From assembly GCF_001423945.1 (NCBI RefSeq), contig NZ_LMPU01000001.1:270373-334372 (forward strand): a DNA stretch of 64,000 nucleotides. The letters are read 5' to 3'. The position numbers and the translations under genes were made by a program. Shown piece by piece: positions 9,238-17,360 of the stretch (positions within the stretch are counted from its first letter, which is position 1; each line of letters opens with the position of its first letter). The stretch is from Pedobacter sp. Leaf194. GTDB lineage: Bacteria; Bacteroidota; Bacteroidia; Sphingobacteriales; Sphingobacteriaceae. The notes below the pieces were generated by a model, which worked only from the letters and a program-made list of their open reading frames with translations, searched no databases and was not told where the DNA came from.

Positions 9238-9277
9238 ATCGCCCGGCTAAAGTCGGCGGCGATACTTTAGGGGCGAT
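9238..9277. repeat. Bulged 14-bp inverted repeat in divergent promoter region
   Basis: The left arm ATCGCCC (9238-9244) pairs with GGGCGAT (9271-9277). After a GG bulge, CTAAAGT (9247-9253) pairs with ACTTTAG (9264-9270). The loop is CGGCGGCGAT. It has no adjacent T-tract, so it is not a standard terminator. It sits 22 bases after where the region begins upstream of the AsmA-like start codon... that is, within the likely leader of the minus-strand gene, and could be an operator or an RNA hairpin. Confidence 0.55.
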
Positions 9278-9428
9278 AAGAGATTTCGCCAATGCTTTAA
9301 TAATATCAGGGTTTTGTTAACCAAAATCAGTTCGAAGTAATGTATTTACGGCCAAAGGCTCATTACCTTTACTTTAAAGCAATGGCTGTTAATAATTGGT
9401 TTGTAAATATTCAAACTAAATATGTCAA

Positions 9429-9461
9429 TTTGTCACTTTTAATTTTATTTATGTATTTTTG
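9429..9461 (+). promoter_or_regulatory. Bacteroidota-type promoter of miaB
   Basis: A TTTG element at 9429-9432 is followed after 21 bases by TATTTTTG at 9454-9461, a perfect match to the TANNTTTG minus-7 consensus of Bacteroidota primary sigma factors. Transcription would start around 9466-9468, about 18 bases before the miaB ATG. Confidence 0.7.
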
Positions 9462-9484
9462 CAATCCCCAAAAGTTTTTAAATA

Positions 9485-10900
9485 ATGATTGATTTACAAG
9501 TACAGGATAAGACGCATGATGAAGCAAGGCAAGGTGAGGCGCTGGTTTTAGAAACACCGGTTACAGCCGATGCCCGTAAATTATACATCGAGAGTTATGG
9601 TTGTGCAATGAATTTTGCAGATAGCGAAATTGTTGCTTCAATACTTTCAGAAACAGGATTTGAAACCACGGGCGATTACCACCAGGCGGATGTAATTTTT
9701 ATAAATACATGTTCTATTCGTGAGAATGCCGAAACAAGGGTTAGAAACCGCTTATCGCAATTTGGTGTAGAAAAACGCCGCAATCCGAAGCTGATTGTTG
9801 GTGTTTTAGGCTGTATGGCAGAGCGTTTAAAATCTAAATTTTTAGAAGAAGAGCGTTTGGTTGATGTAGTTGTTGGTCCGGATGCTTACCGCGATTTGCC
9901 AAACTTAATTGAGCAGGTGGAAAGTGGCCATAAGGCAGTTAATGTTCTTTTATCCCGCGAGGAAACCTATGCAGATATTAGTCCGGTGCGCTTAAACAGC
10001 AACGGAATTACTGCTTTTATATCGATTACGCGTGGCTGTAATAATATGTGCTCGTTCTGTGTGGTGCCGTTTACCCGCGGTCGTGAGCGCAGCAGGGATG
10101 CACACTCTATTGTTGCAGAAGCACAAAGTTTATTCGATGCCGGTTACCGCGAGGTTACATTACTGGGCCAAAACGTAGATTCCTACACGTGGACTTCAGA
10201 AGACGGTACCGAAACGGTGAATTTTGCGCAGCTTTTGGAGCAAACTGCTTTGGTTAATCCTGATTTAAGAGTTCGATTCTCTACTTCGCATCCTAAAGAC
10301 ATTACCGACGAGGTTTTACATACAATTGCTAAATACGATAACATCTGCAATTACATCCACTTGCCGGTTCAATCTGGCAATACACGTGTTTTGGAATTGA
10401 TGAACAGAACCTATACCCGCGAGTGGTACATCAATCGTATTGATGCCATTAAAAAGATTATTCCGGGTTGCGCCATTTCTACAGATATTATTGCGGGTTT
10501 TTGTACCGAAACTGAAGAGGAGCACCAGGAAACATTAAGCATGATGGACTATGTAGAGTATGATTTTGCTTATAACTTCACATATTCTGAACGGCCTGGA
10601 ACTTTAGCTGCCCGTAAATTGGCAGATGATATTCCTGAAGAAGTTAAAAAACGCAGACTTGCAGAAATTTTAGCCAAACAACAAGCGCACTCTTTAATGC
10701 GTTTACAAGAATGGGTTGGTAAAACAATTCGGGTGTTAATTGAGGGTACTTCGAAAAAGTCTGACCTCGATTACTGCGGCAGGGGCGATAGCGGCGCTAT
10801 GGCAATTTTTCCTGCTATTGAAGGCGTAAAACCTGGCCAGTATGCAAATGTTTACATTGAGAGATGTACATCAGCAACGCTGATTGGAAAGATAGTTTAG
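9485..10900 (+). CDS. miaB: tRNA-2-methylthio-N6-dimethylallyladenosine synthase
   Basis: A 471-residue radical SAM methylthiotransferase that adds a methylthio group to i6A37 in tRNAs reading codons that start with U. The N-terminal domain has the three cysteines of the auxiliary cluster: Cys40 in YGCAMN, then NTCSIREN and GCMAER. The radical SAM motif C-x3-C-x2-C appears in [10 protein letters not shown], and the C-terminus carries a TRAM-like RNA-binding domain. Length and motif order match MiaB rather than RimO or MtaB. It starts a same-strand gene series ending in groEL. Confidence 0.96.
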   Translation: MIDLQVQDKTHDEARQGEALVLETPVTADARKLYIESYGCAMNFADSEIVASILSETGFETTGDYHQADVIFINTCSIRENAETRVRNRLSQFGVEKRRNPKLIVGVLGCMAERLKSKFLEEERLVDVVVGPDAYRDLPNLIEQVESGHKAVNVLLSREETYADISPVRLNSNGITAFISITRGCNNMCSFCVVPFTRGRERSRDAHSIVAEAQSLFDAGYREVTLLGQNVDSYTWTSEDGTETVNFAQLLEQTALVNPDLRVRFSTSHPKDITDEVLHTIAKYDNICNYIHLPVQSGNTRVLELMNRTYTREWYINRIDAIKKIIPGCAISTDIIAGFCTETEEEHQETLSMMDYVEYDFAYNFTYSERPGTLAARKLADDIPEEVKKRRLAEILAKQQAHSLMRLQEWVGKTIRVLIEGTSKKSDLDYCGRGDSGAMAIFPAIEGVKPGQYANVYIERCTSATLIGKIV

Positions 10901-11077
10901 TTAGTTCCATGTTGTCAATTCTGGTTTTTAGGGTCGGAAACAGCAAATTAACAAGGCGGCCGGTGCGGGTTCAAAACTTATACAAAATAAAAAAGTTATT
11001 GATTATAGTTGGGTTTTGAAGTGTTGTATGCGCCTACAGGCTGTCAACTTTTAAACTTTAACTTTCAACCTTAAAGA

Positions 11078-12322
11078 ATGGATACACAAAATATTAAACA
11101 ACGGTTCGGTATTATAGGCAATTCGCCACTACTTAATCGTGCTATAGATATTGCTAGTCAGGTTGCGCCAACAGATATGTCGGTGCTTATTACCGGCGAA
11201 AGTGGAAGTGGTAAAGAGGTTTTTTCGCAGATTATCCACCAGATGAGCGCACGTAAACACGGCGCTTTCATTGCTGTTAACTGCGGCGCCATACCGGAAG
11301 GAACAATAGATTCGGAGCTGTTTGGCCATGAGAAAGGCTCTTTTACTGGTGCACATGAAGCCAGGAAAGGTTATTTTGAAGTTGCCAATGGCGGAACAAT
11401 TTTTTTGGATGAGGTTGCAGAACTTCCCCTCGGAACGCAGGCCCGCTTGTTGCGGATTTTAGAAAGTGGCGAATATCTACGCGTTGGCTCATCGAAAGTT
11501 CAAAAAACTGATGTGCGCATTATTGCAGCAACAAATGTAGATGTTTATAATAGGGTTAAAAACGGCAAATTCCGTGAAGATTTATATTACCGGTTAAACA
11601 CGGTTCCGCTTCGTATTCCAGCCCTGCACGAGCGTAAAGAAGATATTTACCTGCTTTTTAGAAAATTTGCCGCTGATTTTAGCGATAAATACCGTAGTCC
11701 GGGTTTGCACCTGGAACCAGAAGCTGTAAACATTTTAACCAATTACAGCTGGCCGGGCAACGTTAGGCAGTTAAAAAATATTGCCGAACAAATTTGTGTG
11801 CTCGAGAAAGACAGGAATGTAACGGGGCAGGCCATTTTAAACTACATCCCGAACGAAGCTGGGAACAATTTACCGATGACCATTAATTCGCAATCGAAAG
11901 AGGATTTTACAGAAAGAGATATTTTGTACAAAGTGCTTTTCGATATGAAGAAAGATATGGTTGAGCTTAAAAAGCTGGTTGCTGAAATTATTCAGCATGG
12001 CGGCAATACGGCTACGGTTTTGGCAGATAATCCTCAATACATAAACCAACTTTACAGAGATGTTGAATTGCCTGCGGGCCAGGAACATGGTTTTACCATT
12101 CAGCAACCAACGCCAAACAATAATAATGGCAATAACAATGCCGACTACAATTTTGCGCATGATGCGGAAGAAGTAGAAGAATCATTATCGTTGATTGACA
12201 AAGAATCTGATTTAATAAAGAAAGCGCTTAAAAAACATAAAGGCAAACGCAAGTTTGCAGCTCAGGAATTGGGCATTTCCGAACGCACACTTTACAGAAA
12301 GATTAAAGAATTAAGTTTATAG
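11078..12322 (+). CDS. Sigma-54-dependent transcriptional activator lacking an N-terminal sensor domain
   Basis: A 414-residue AAA+ enhancer-binding protein. The ATPase domain starts almost at residue 1: Walker A GESGSGKE at about 40-47, the sigma-54 contact loop as GSFTGA at 87-92 (most family members have GAFTGA), Walker B around TIFLDEV, and the GNVRQLKN segment. A poorly conserved linker with an Asn-rich patch follows, then a Fis-type helix-turn-helix ending in SERTLYRKIKELSL. There is no receiver, GAF or PAS domain, so activity must be set by expression, ligand or partner proteins. It lies 8 bases before lptE, suggesting co-transcription. The Ser in place of Ala in the GAFTGA loop is a tolerated variant but worth noting. 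Confidence 0.93.
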   Translation: MDTQNIKQRFGIIGNSPLLNRAIDIASQVAPTDMSVLITGESGSGKEVFSQIIHQMSARKHGAFIAVNCGAIPEGTIDSELFGHEKGSFTGAHEARKGYFEVANGGTIFLDEVAELPLGTQARLLRILESGEYLRVGSSKVQKTDVRIIAATNVDVYNRVKNGKFREDLYYRLNTVPLRIPALHERKEDIYLLFRKFAADFSDKYRSPGLHLEPEAVNILTNYSWPGNVRQLKNIAEQICVLEKDRNVTGQAILNYIPNEAGNNLPMTINSQSKEDFTERDILYKVLFDMKKDMVELKKLVAEIIQHGGNTATVLADNPQYINQLYRDVELPAGQEHGFTIQQPTPNNNNGNNNADYNFAHDAEEVEESLSLIDKESDLIKKALKKHKGKRKFAAQELGISERTLYRKIKELSL

Positions 12323-12330
12323 GTCATTTT

Positions 12331-12834
12331 ATGAAAATCAAAATATTTCCAATCCTTTTAATCGCAACACTAAGTTCTTGTGCCTATACTTTTAGTGGCG
12401 CATCTACAGAGGGGTTGAAAACGGTAACGGTGCGCTTTTTCGAAAACAATGCACAGCTCGTTGTCCCTACTTTGAGTCAGCAATTTACGGAGGCCTTAAA
12501 ATCCCGTATCCGCAGTCAAACAAAGCTAAGCATAACCCCAAATGAAGGCGATGCAATTTTTCAGGGCAATATTACCGGCTACGAAATCAGGCCGGTTGCC
12601 TTAACTTCGAGTGCTACGCCAACGGCTTCCAACAACAGGTTAACCATTACAATTGCGGTAAAATATATTAACAACATTAAAGACCACGAAAAGGAAAGTT
12701 TTGAAGAAAGCTTTACCCGTTTTTACGATTTCCCGGTTGGCGGTTCCATACAAGGGCTGCAGGCACAGGCAATTGAGTCGATAAATAAGCAACTTACCGA
12801 AGATATTTTTAACAGGGCTTTTGCTCAATGGTAG
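12331..12834 (+). CDS. lptE: LptE family lipopolysaccharide-assembly lipoprotein
   Basis: A 167-residue lipoprotein with a hydrophobic signal peptide and lipobox ending LSSC, making Cys17 the likely lipidated residue. The mature part has the short alternating strands and the YTFSGAS, TVTVRFFENNA and ITGYEI-type segments of Bacteroidota LptE. LptE plugs the LptD barrel in the outer membrane and helps deliver LPS to the surface. It is 8 bases after the sigma-54 activator. The identity fits both sequence and neighbourhood, though LptE is poorly conserved. Confidence 0.85.
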   Translation: MKIKIFPILLIATLSSCAYTFSGASTEGLKTVTVRFFENNAQLVVPTLSQQFTEALKSRIRSQTKLSITPNEGDAIFQGNITGYEIRPVALTSSATPTASNNRLTITIAVKYINNIKDHEKESFEESFTRFYDFPVGGSIQGLQAQAIESINKQLTEDIFNRAFAQW

Positions 12835-12965
12835 TTTTCGGCTGGCCGGAATTAGCTAATAGCATAAAAATTTGTTTTTGTAAATGGTGTTAAACGCAAA
12901 GATTTTATATGTGCCTGGCATAAAATAGTTTGAAGTGATTTGAAAAATTATGTTGCTGTACTTTT

Positions 12966-13047
12966 GGCGGCCTGTAGTCCTGCTATCGCTTTAGTCCTCT
13001 CCCGATGAAAAATCGGGATTGCGGGCTATCCGCTCTATCAGGTTTAT
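12966..13047 (+). repeat. Interspersed repeat, copy 1
   Basis: This stretch runs from GGCGGCCTGTAGTCC to CTATCAGGTTTAT and contains a short perfect hairpin, CCCGAT-GAAAA-ATCGGG, at 13001-13017. Diverged copies with the same order of blocks (a GTCC-GCT start, a GC-rich middle, a final ATC-GGTTTA) occur at 30981-31048 and 37354-37415, with a probable inverted copy at 33081-33213. It is intergenic in every case. Confidence 0.6.
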
Positions 13048-13130
13048 AAACCAGGGTTTTTGCGCCTTGCAAACCATTAAAATAGAACACCGTTTTTGCA
13101 AATTAGCCCCGGTTGAAGCGAACACGTAGC

Positions 13131-13149
13131 AACAGCCTTTTCGGCTGTT
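13131..13149. repeat. Hairpin AACAGCC/GGCTGTT within the repeat region
   Basis: AACAGCC (13131-13137) and GGCTGTT (13143-13149) form a 7-bp stem with a 5-base loop. There is no T-tract after it, so it is not a classical terminator. It follows copy 1 of the interspersed repeat and may be part of the same larger element. Confidence 0.5.
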
Positions 13150-13317
13150 TAGCGGAGTAAAGCGTAAAACGGGAACGAATTTAATTTTATTCACAAAGCC
13201 TGCGCTTCTTAAAATTAGAAGAGAACTAAATACTGGAATACGGACTAAAACACGCAAAAAGGACTATAAAATTTTAAAAACCGCATGCATTATTTATCTT
13301 AGCAGCAAACCAAGGCA

Positions 13318-14394
13318 ATGGATAACAAACAGCTACTTGCAAATTTATTGGCGCAACCCGGAAAGGTTAAGCAAGAGCATGTACCTATGCTAAAGGAAAT
13401 GCTTGCGCAATATCCGTATGCACAGCCAATTCGGTTGTTGTTGGCAAAAGCAGATGATGCGTACATTCCTGGTGCATCGTTATATAGCAATGGAACAGTT
13501 TTGTATAATTTGCTACAAATGGAAGCTGTTAATGAGCAGGAAATTGCGGATGATGGGGCTTTGGAAGCAAAAATTTTAGAAACTGACTCTGCAGAAACTG
13601 ATGAGGAGAACATCATTGATGAAGTGAAGGTTTTCGATGAACCGATTGAAAGTAGCGAAGACGCAAAGCCTCTTGTTGCAGATGCCATACATATAGAAAC
13701 GCCAAACAACTTACCGGGCATTGATAGCCATTTAATGGACTTACCGGCAGATGAAGAAAATTTTATAGAAAGTGTTGCCTCAACTGATTTCTTCGCTTTC
13801 GAACAGCAGGCGAGTACCGATGTTACTGTAGTGCCTGAAATTGAAACCGTTGTACCGGATGAACCTGAGCATAGCTTTGTTTCTAAGTACGATGATGACC
13901 AGCTTCCCTACACCTTTTTATGGTGGCTGGCGAAAACGCGTAAAGAACACGAACAAATTTTTCAGCCTTATGCGCAACCAAAGCCTGAACTGGCCAGGGC
14001 GCCACAACAGCAAAATCAGCAACAGGCAGAATTTCAGCAGCAATATGTGGAGCACATTTTTCACATCCAAACGCCTTTTGAAGTAGCCGACCATTTGGCT
14101 GAATACCCGGCGGCAGAAGTTAAAGATGCCAAAGGCGCAGAGATTATTGAACGGTTTTTAAAAGAAGACCCAACAATAAAACCACCGAAACCAGAGCAGA
14201 TAGATAATGAGAATAAAGCTAAAAAAAGCGCAGAAGACCATTACGACCTTGTTTCGGAAACATTAGCGAAGATTTACATAGAGCAAATGCTTTACCACAA
14301 AGCCATAGATACTTATAAAAAATTAAGTTTGAAATATCCAGAAAAAAGTGGTTACTTTGCCGACCTTATCCAATCTATAGAAAAGAAATTATAA
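13318..14394 (+). CDS. Conserved Bacteroidota protein with acidic linker and TPR-like C-terminus
   Basis: A 358-residue soluble protein without signal peptide. The N-terminal 60 residues are helical (KQLLANLLAQPGKV, MLAQYPYAQPIRLLLAKA), the centre is acidic and of low complexity, a Gln-rich patch lies near residues 225-245, and the end (LAKIYIEQMLYHKAIDTYKKLSLKYP, shown here only as a pattern of a helix pair) looks like one tetratricopeptide unit. No enzyme motif is visible. Its place between lptE and secG suggests a link with envelope biogenesis, but this is only context. Confidence 0.75.
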   Translation: MDNKQLLANLLAQPGKVKQEHVPMLKEMLAQYPYAQPIRLLLAKADDAYIPGASLYSNGTVLYNLLQMEAVNEQEIADDGALEAKILETDSAETDEENIIDEVKVFDEPIESSEDAKPLVADAIHIETPNNLPGIDSHLMDLPADEENFIESVASTDFFAFEQQASTDVTVVPEIETVVPDEPEHSFVSKYDDDQLPYTFLWWLAKTRKEHEQIFQPYAQPKPELARAPQQQNQQQAEFQQQYVEHIFHIQTPFEVADHLAEYPAAEVKDAKGAEIIERFLKEDPTIKPPKPEQIDNENKAKKSAEDHYDLVSETLAKIYIEQMLYHKAIDTYKKLSLKYPEKSGYFADLIQSIEKKL

Positions 14395-14407
14395 AATATA
14401 TTTTATC

Positions 14408-14767
14408 ATGATAACCCTTTTAATCATTTTATTAATTGTTGCTTGTGTTGCTTTAGGCTTATTTGTATTGGTACAAAATCCTAAAGGTGGTGGTTTGGCA
14501 ACTGGCGGTGGTACCAGCAATATGTTTGGTGTGCAACGTACTGGCGATGTTTTGGAAAAAGGATCGTGGGTTTTGTTAGCTGTTATCGTTGTTTTAACGT
14601 TATCAATTACCACAATTGCCAAAACTAACGGCGGCGCTGCTGCAACTGGCAATACTGAAATTCAGGATCGTTTAAACAAAATGCCTTCGCCTTCTCCACT
14701 TGGTGGCGGTGCAACAAATACGCCTGCGCCTGCAAAACCTGCAACTGCAGATACTACAAAAAAATAA
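14408..14767 (+). CDS. secG: Preprotein translocase subunit SecG
   Basis: A 119-residue protein with two membrane helices (about residues 2-20 and 52-70) joined by the loop VQNPKGGGLATGGGTSNMFGVQRTGDV-type segment, which contains the Gly-rich patch typical of SecG. SecG assists SecYE in protein export across the inner membrane. The Pro/Ala-rich C-terminal tail is longer than in E. coli SecG and common in Bacteroidota. It starts 13 bases after the previous gene, and a strong terminator follows 20 bases after its stop. Confidence 0.92.
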   Translation: MITLLIILLIVACVALGLFVLVQNPKGGGLATGGGTSNMFGVQRTGDVLEKGSWVLLAVIVVLTLSITTIAKTNGGAAATGNTEIQDRLNKMPSPSPLGGGATNTPAPAKPATADTTKK

Positions 14768-14786
14768 TTAAGCTAATATCAGCTTG

Positions 14787-14817
14787 AAAAGCTTTCCTCA
14801 AAAGGGAAAGCTTTTTT
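14787..14817 (+). terminator. Rho-independent terminator after secG
   Basis: AAAAGCTTTCC (14787-14797) pairs with GGAAAGCTTTT (14805-14815) across a 7-base loop, and the descending arm runs into a T-tract. It ends the secG transcript and separates it from groES. Confidence 0.85.
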
Positions 14818-14959
14818 GTTGTTAAGGGTATTTTATAGCAATAAATATTGTCAACACAAGCAAATTTCCTCTGCCAAGCTGACACCCAAATTTTTGCTAT
14901 ATTCTCTATTTGTTTAAAAATTTGACAGTACAGGTGCAAATTTGTCCCTGAAATGCTAT

Positions 14960-14974
14960 TGGCATAAAAAGTGT
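14960..14974 (+). promoter_or_regulatory. Weak sigma-54-like -24/-12 element upstream of groES
   Basis: TGGCATAAAAAGTGT keeps the TGGCA of the -24 box and a G at the correct 10-base spacing, but the -12 box reads GTGT instead of TTGC. No TANNTTTG promoter was seen in the 260 bases before groES. A sigma-54 activator is encoded upstream in the same gene series. This is a tentative call. Confidence 0.25.
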
Positions 14975-15027
14975 TAATTGTATGCTTAGTTAAAAACTTA
15001 AATCAAAATAAAAAATAATAAAAAGTT

Positions 15028-15318
15028 ATGGCGTTAAACCTTAAACCAATTGCTGGCAGTTCGAACAGAGTTATCGTTGAACCGGCTGCGGCAGAAGAAA
15101 AAACTGCATCGGGTTTGTATATCCCTGATACTGCGAAAGAAAAACCATCTAAAGGAACTGTAGTTTCCGTTTCTGAAGAGGATGCAGACGGTAAAAAAGC
15201 TAGCGTAAAAGTTGGCGATGTTGTAATTTATGGTAAATATGGCGGTACCGAATTCCCTTATGAAGGTAAAGACTACCTGATTATGCGTGAAACTGATATC
15301 TACGCGGTAGTTGGATAA
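15028..15318 (+). CDS. groES: Co-chaperonin GroES
   Basis: A 96-residue co-chaperonin forming the lid of the GroEL chamber. The N-terminal strand (LKPIAGSSNRVIVEPA), mobile loop region with EEKTASGLYIPDTAKEKP, and the GDVVIYGKYGGTE and YLIMRETDIYAVVG segments are all present. Length is normal. It is followed 83 bases later by groEL. No CIRCE operator was found upstream, so heat-shock control here is not by HrcA at a standard site. Confidence 0.97.
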   Translation: MALNLKPIAGSSNRVIVEPAAAEEKTASGLYIPDTAKEKPSKGTVVSVSEEDADGKKASVKVGDVVIYGKYGGTEFPYEGKDYLIMRETDIYAVVG

Positions 15319-15401
15319 TTATAAGTAATAGTAGAAAGTTAAATTTATAAGATGAGGCGATTTAAAAATCGTAAATCGTAATTCTAAAATCTTAAATCAA
15401 A

Positions 15402-17039
15402 ATGTCAAAACAAGTAAAATATAACGTAGAAGCTCGCGACGCCCTGAAACGTGGTGTAGATATCTTAGCAAACGCAGTAAAGGTAACCTTAGGTCCGAAA
15501 GGCCGTAATGTAATTATCGATAAAAAATTTGGTTCTCCGGCCATCACCAAAGATGGTGTAACGGTTGCTAAAGAAATCGAATTGAAAGATGCGGTTGAAA
15601 ACATGGGTGCTCAAATGGTTAAAGAAGTAGCATCTAAAACTGCAGATATCGCGGGTGATGGAACGACAACTGCTACCGTTTTAGCTCAGGCAATTATTAC
15701 TACAGGTATTAAAAACGTAGCTGCGGGTGCAAATCCAATGGATTTAAAACGTGGTATTGATAAAGCTGTTGCAGCAGTTGTAGAGAACCTGAAAGCTCAA
15801 TCGCAAACTGTTGGTGAAGACAATAACAAAATTAAACAAGTAGCATCTATCTCAGCTAACAATGATGAGGTTATCGGCGCCCTGATTGCTGAGGCAATGG
15901 GTAAAGTTGGTAAAGATGGTGTTATTACTGTTGAAGAAGCAAAAGGAACAGAAACTGAAGTTAAAACTGTGGAAGGTATGCAGTTTGACAGAGGTTATTT
16001 ATCTCCATACTTCGTTACCAATGCAGATAAAATGGAAGCGGAATTAGATAATCCTTACATTTTAATCTACGACAAGAAAATCAGCAACATGAAAGAATTG
16101 TTGCCGGTTTTAGAAAAAACTGTTCAAACTGGTAAACCATTGGTTATCATTGCTGAAGATTTAGATGGTGAAGCTTTAGCTACATTAGTGGTTAACAAAA
16201 TCCGCGGTTCATTAAAAGTTGTTGCTGTTAAAGCACCAGGTTTTGGCGATAGAAGAAAAGCAATGTTAGAAGACATCGCAATTTTAACAGGCGGTATCGT
16301 TGTATCAGAAGAAAGAGGTTATAAATTAGAAAATGCTGATTTAACTTACCTTGGTTCTGCTGAGAAAGTTGTTGTTGATAAAGACAACACAACCGTTATT
16401 AATGGTGCTGGTAATTCAGATGATATTAAATCTCGCGTTAGCCAGATTAAAGCGCAAATTGAAACTACTACGTCTGATTACGATAAAGAAAAATTACAAG
16501 AGCGTTTGGCTAAATTAGCTGGCGGTGTTGCAGTTCTTTATGTTGGTGCAGCCTCTGAAGTTGAAATGAAAGAGAAAAAAGATCGTGTTGATGATGCTTT
16601 ACATGCAACTCGTGCAGCTGTAGAAGAAGGTATCGTTGCTGGTGGTGGTGTTGCTTTCATCCGTGCGGTTGCCGCGTTAGCTGATTTGAAAGGTGCTAAC
16701 GAAGATGAGAATACAGGTATTCAAATTATTCGCCGTGCAATTGAAGAACCATTACGTCAGATTTGCGAAAACGCAGGTATTGAAGGTTCTATCGTTGTAC
16801 AAAGAGTTAAAGAAGGTACAGCAGATTTCGGTTACAATGCCCGTACTGATGTTTACGAAAACTTAATTGGTGCCGGTGTTATCGACCCGACTAAAGTTTC
16901 TCGTGTGGCATTAGAAAATGCAGCTTCTATTGCAGCGATGTTATTAACAACTGAAGTTGTTTTAGCAGACGAGCCTGAAGAAGCAGGTGCTTCAGCACAT
17001 CCTCCAATGGGTGGCGGTGGCATGGGTGGCATGATGTAA
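15402..17039 (+). CDS. groEL: Chaperonin GroEL
   Basis: A 545-residue chaperonin that folds proteins in an ATP-driven double ring with GroES. It has the LGPKGRNV and [15 protein letters not shown]-binding motifs, the apical domain with [13 protein letters not shown], and the classic Gly/Met-rich C-terminus GGGGMGGMM. Codon use is highly biased towards a few codons compared with neighbours, as expected for a heavily expressed gene. A clear terminator lies 33 bases after the stop. Confidence 0.98.
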   Translation: MSKQVKYNVEARDALKRGVDILANAVKVTLGPKGRNVIIDKKFGSPAITKDGVTVAKEIELKDAVENMGAQMVKEVASKTADIAGDGTTTATVLAQAIITTGIKNVAAGANPMDLKRGIDKAVAAVVENLKAQSQTVGEDNNKIKQVASISANNDEVIGALIAEAMGKVGKDGVITVEEAKGTETEVKTVEGMQFDRGYLSPYFVTNADKMEAELDNPYILIYDKKISNMKELLPVLEKTVQTGKPLVIIAEDLDGEALATLVVNKIRGSLKVVAVKAPGFGDRRKAMLEDIAILTGGIVVSEERGYKLENADLTYLGSAEKVVVDKDNTTVINGAGNSDDIKSRVSQIKAQIETTTSDYDKEKLQERLAKLAGGVAVLYVGAASEVEMKEKKDRVDDALHATRAAVEEGIVAGGGVAFIRAVAALADLKGANEDENTGIQIIRRAIEEPLRQICENAGIEGSIVVQRVKEGTADFGYNARTDVYENLIGAGVIDPTKVSRVALENAASIAAMLLTTEVVLADEPEEAGASAHPPMGGGGMGGMM

Positions 17040-17360
17040 TCCGTACGACAAATAAATTTACGTGTAAAAATAAATCCCTCAAAACTAAAGTTTTGGGGGA
17101 TTTTTTGTTGAAAAAAACCCTAAAAAAGCGTCTTTTCACGAAATTGATGTTTTCGAAAGTCCGCATTCGTGTAAAATTTTAAATAGGTTTCCTTCATTTC
17201 GGTAGTTTCGCAATTGTATAATTGGAAGAAAGTCATATCGATAAATATTTACCAAGCAAATTAACGTTTTTGTTGCCACTTACGATATCCTCGCAAATGG
17301 CAGGGTTATTTTTCTTCGCAAACTTCTTCTATTAAGGCAATTCCCTATTGTTAACGATTT
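17040..17360. other. Intergenic region after groEL
   Basis: This 321-base gap holds the groEL terminator at its left end. The rest is AT-rich and contains the upstream region of the PKD protein gene. No gene, repeat or clear promoter was recognised there; the nearest minus-7 match, TAGTTTCG, differs from consensus at one base. Confidence 0.6.
17073..17107 (+). terminator. Rho-independent terminator after groEL
   Basis: AATCCCTCAAAA (17073-17084) pairs with TTTTGGGGGATT (17091-17102), with one G-T wobble and a CTAAAG loop, followed by a run of T to 17106. This is a strong terminator. Confidence 0.85.

Larger units (their letters stand above)
9182..9484. other. Divergent intergenic region between AsmA-like gene and miaB
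   Basis: This 303-base gap separates divergently transcribed genes. It holds a bulged 14-bp palindrome near its left end (9238-9277) and a strong Bacteroidota-type promoter for miaB near its right end. The stretch between them is AT-rich and holds no recognised gene. Confidence 0.6.
12835..13317. other. 483-base intergenic region carrying an interspersed repeat
   Basis: No convincing gene is present. The left and middle parts hold a structured repeat (12966-13047) and a downstream hairpin (13131-13149). An open frame on the minus strand across this region has no protein-like features and is explained by the repeat. The last 60 bases are AT-rich and precede the TPR-like gene. Confidence 0.65.

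Noticed and set aside
12991..13257. Open frame on the minus strand in the lptE to TPR gap
   Set aside because: It spans the interspersed repeat and a hairpin, and the product has no protein-like pattern.
14821..15027. CIRCE or other heat-shock operator before groES
   Set aside because: No TTAGCACTC-N9-GAGTGCTAA sequence or near match is present; scattered CTGACA and TGACAG pieces are not arranged as a clear operator.
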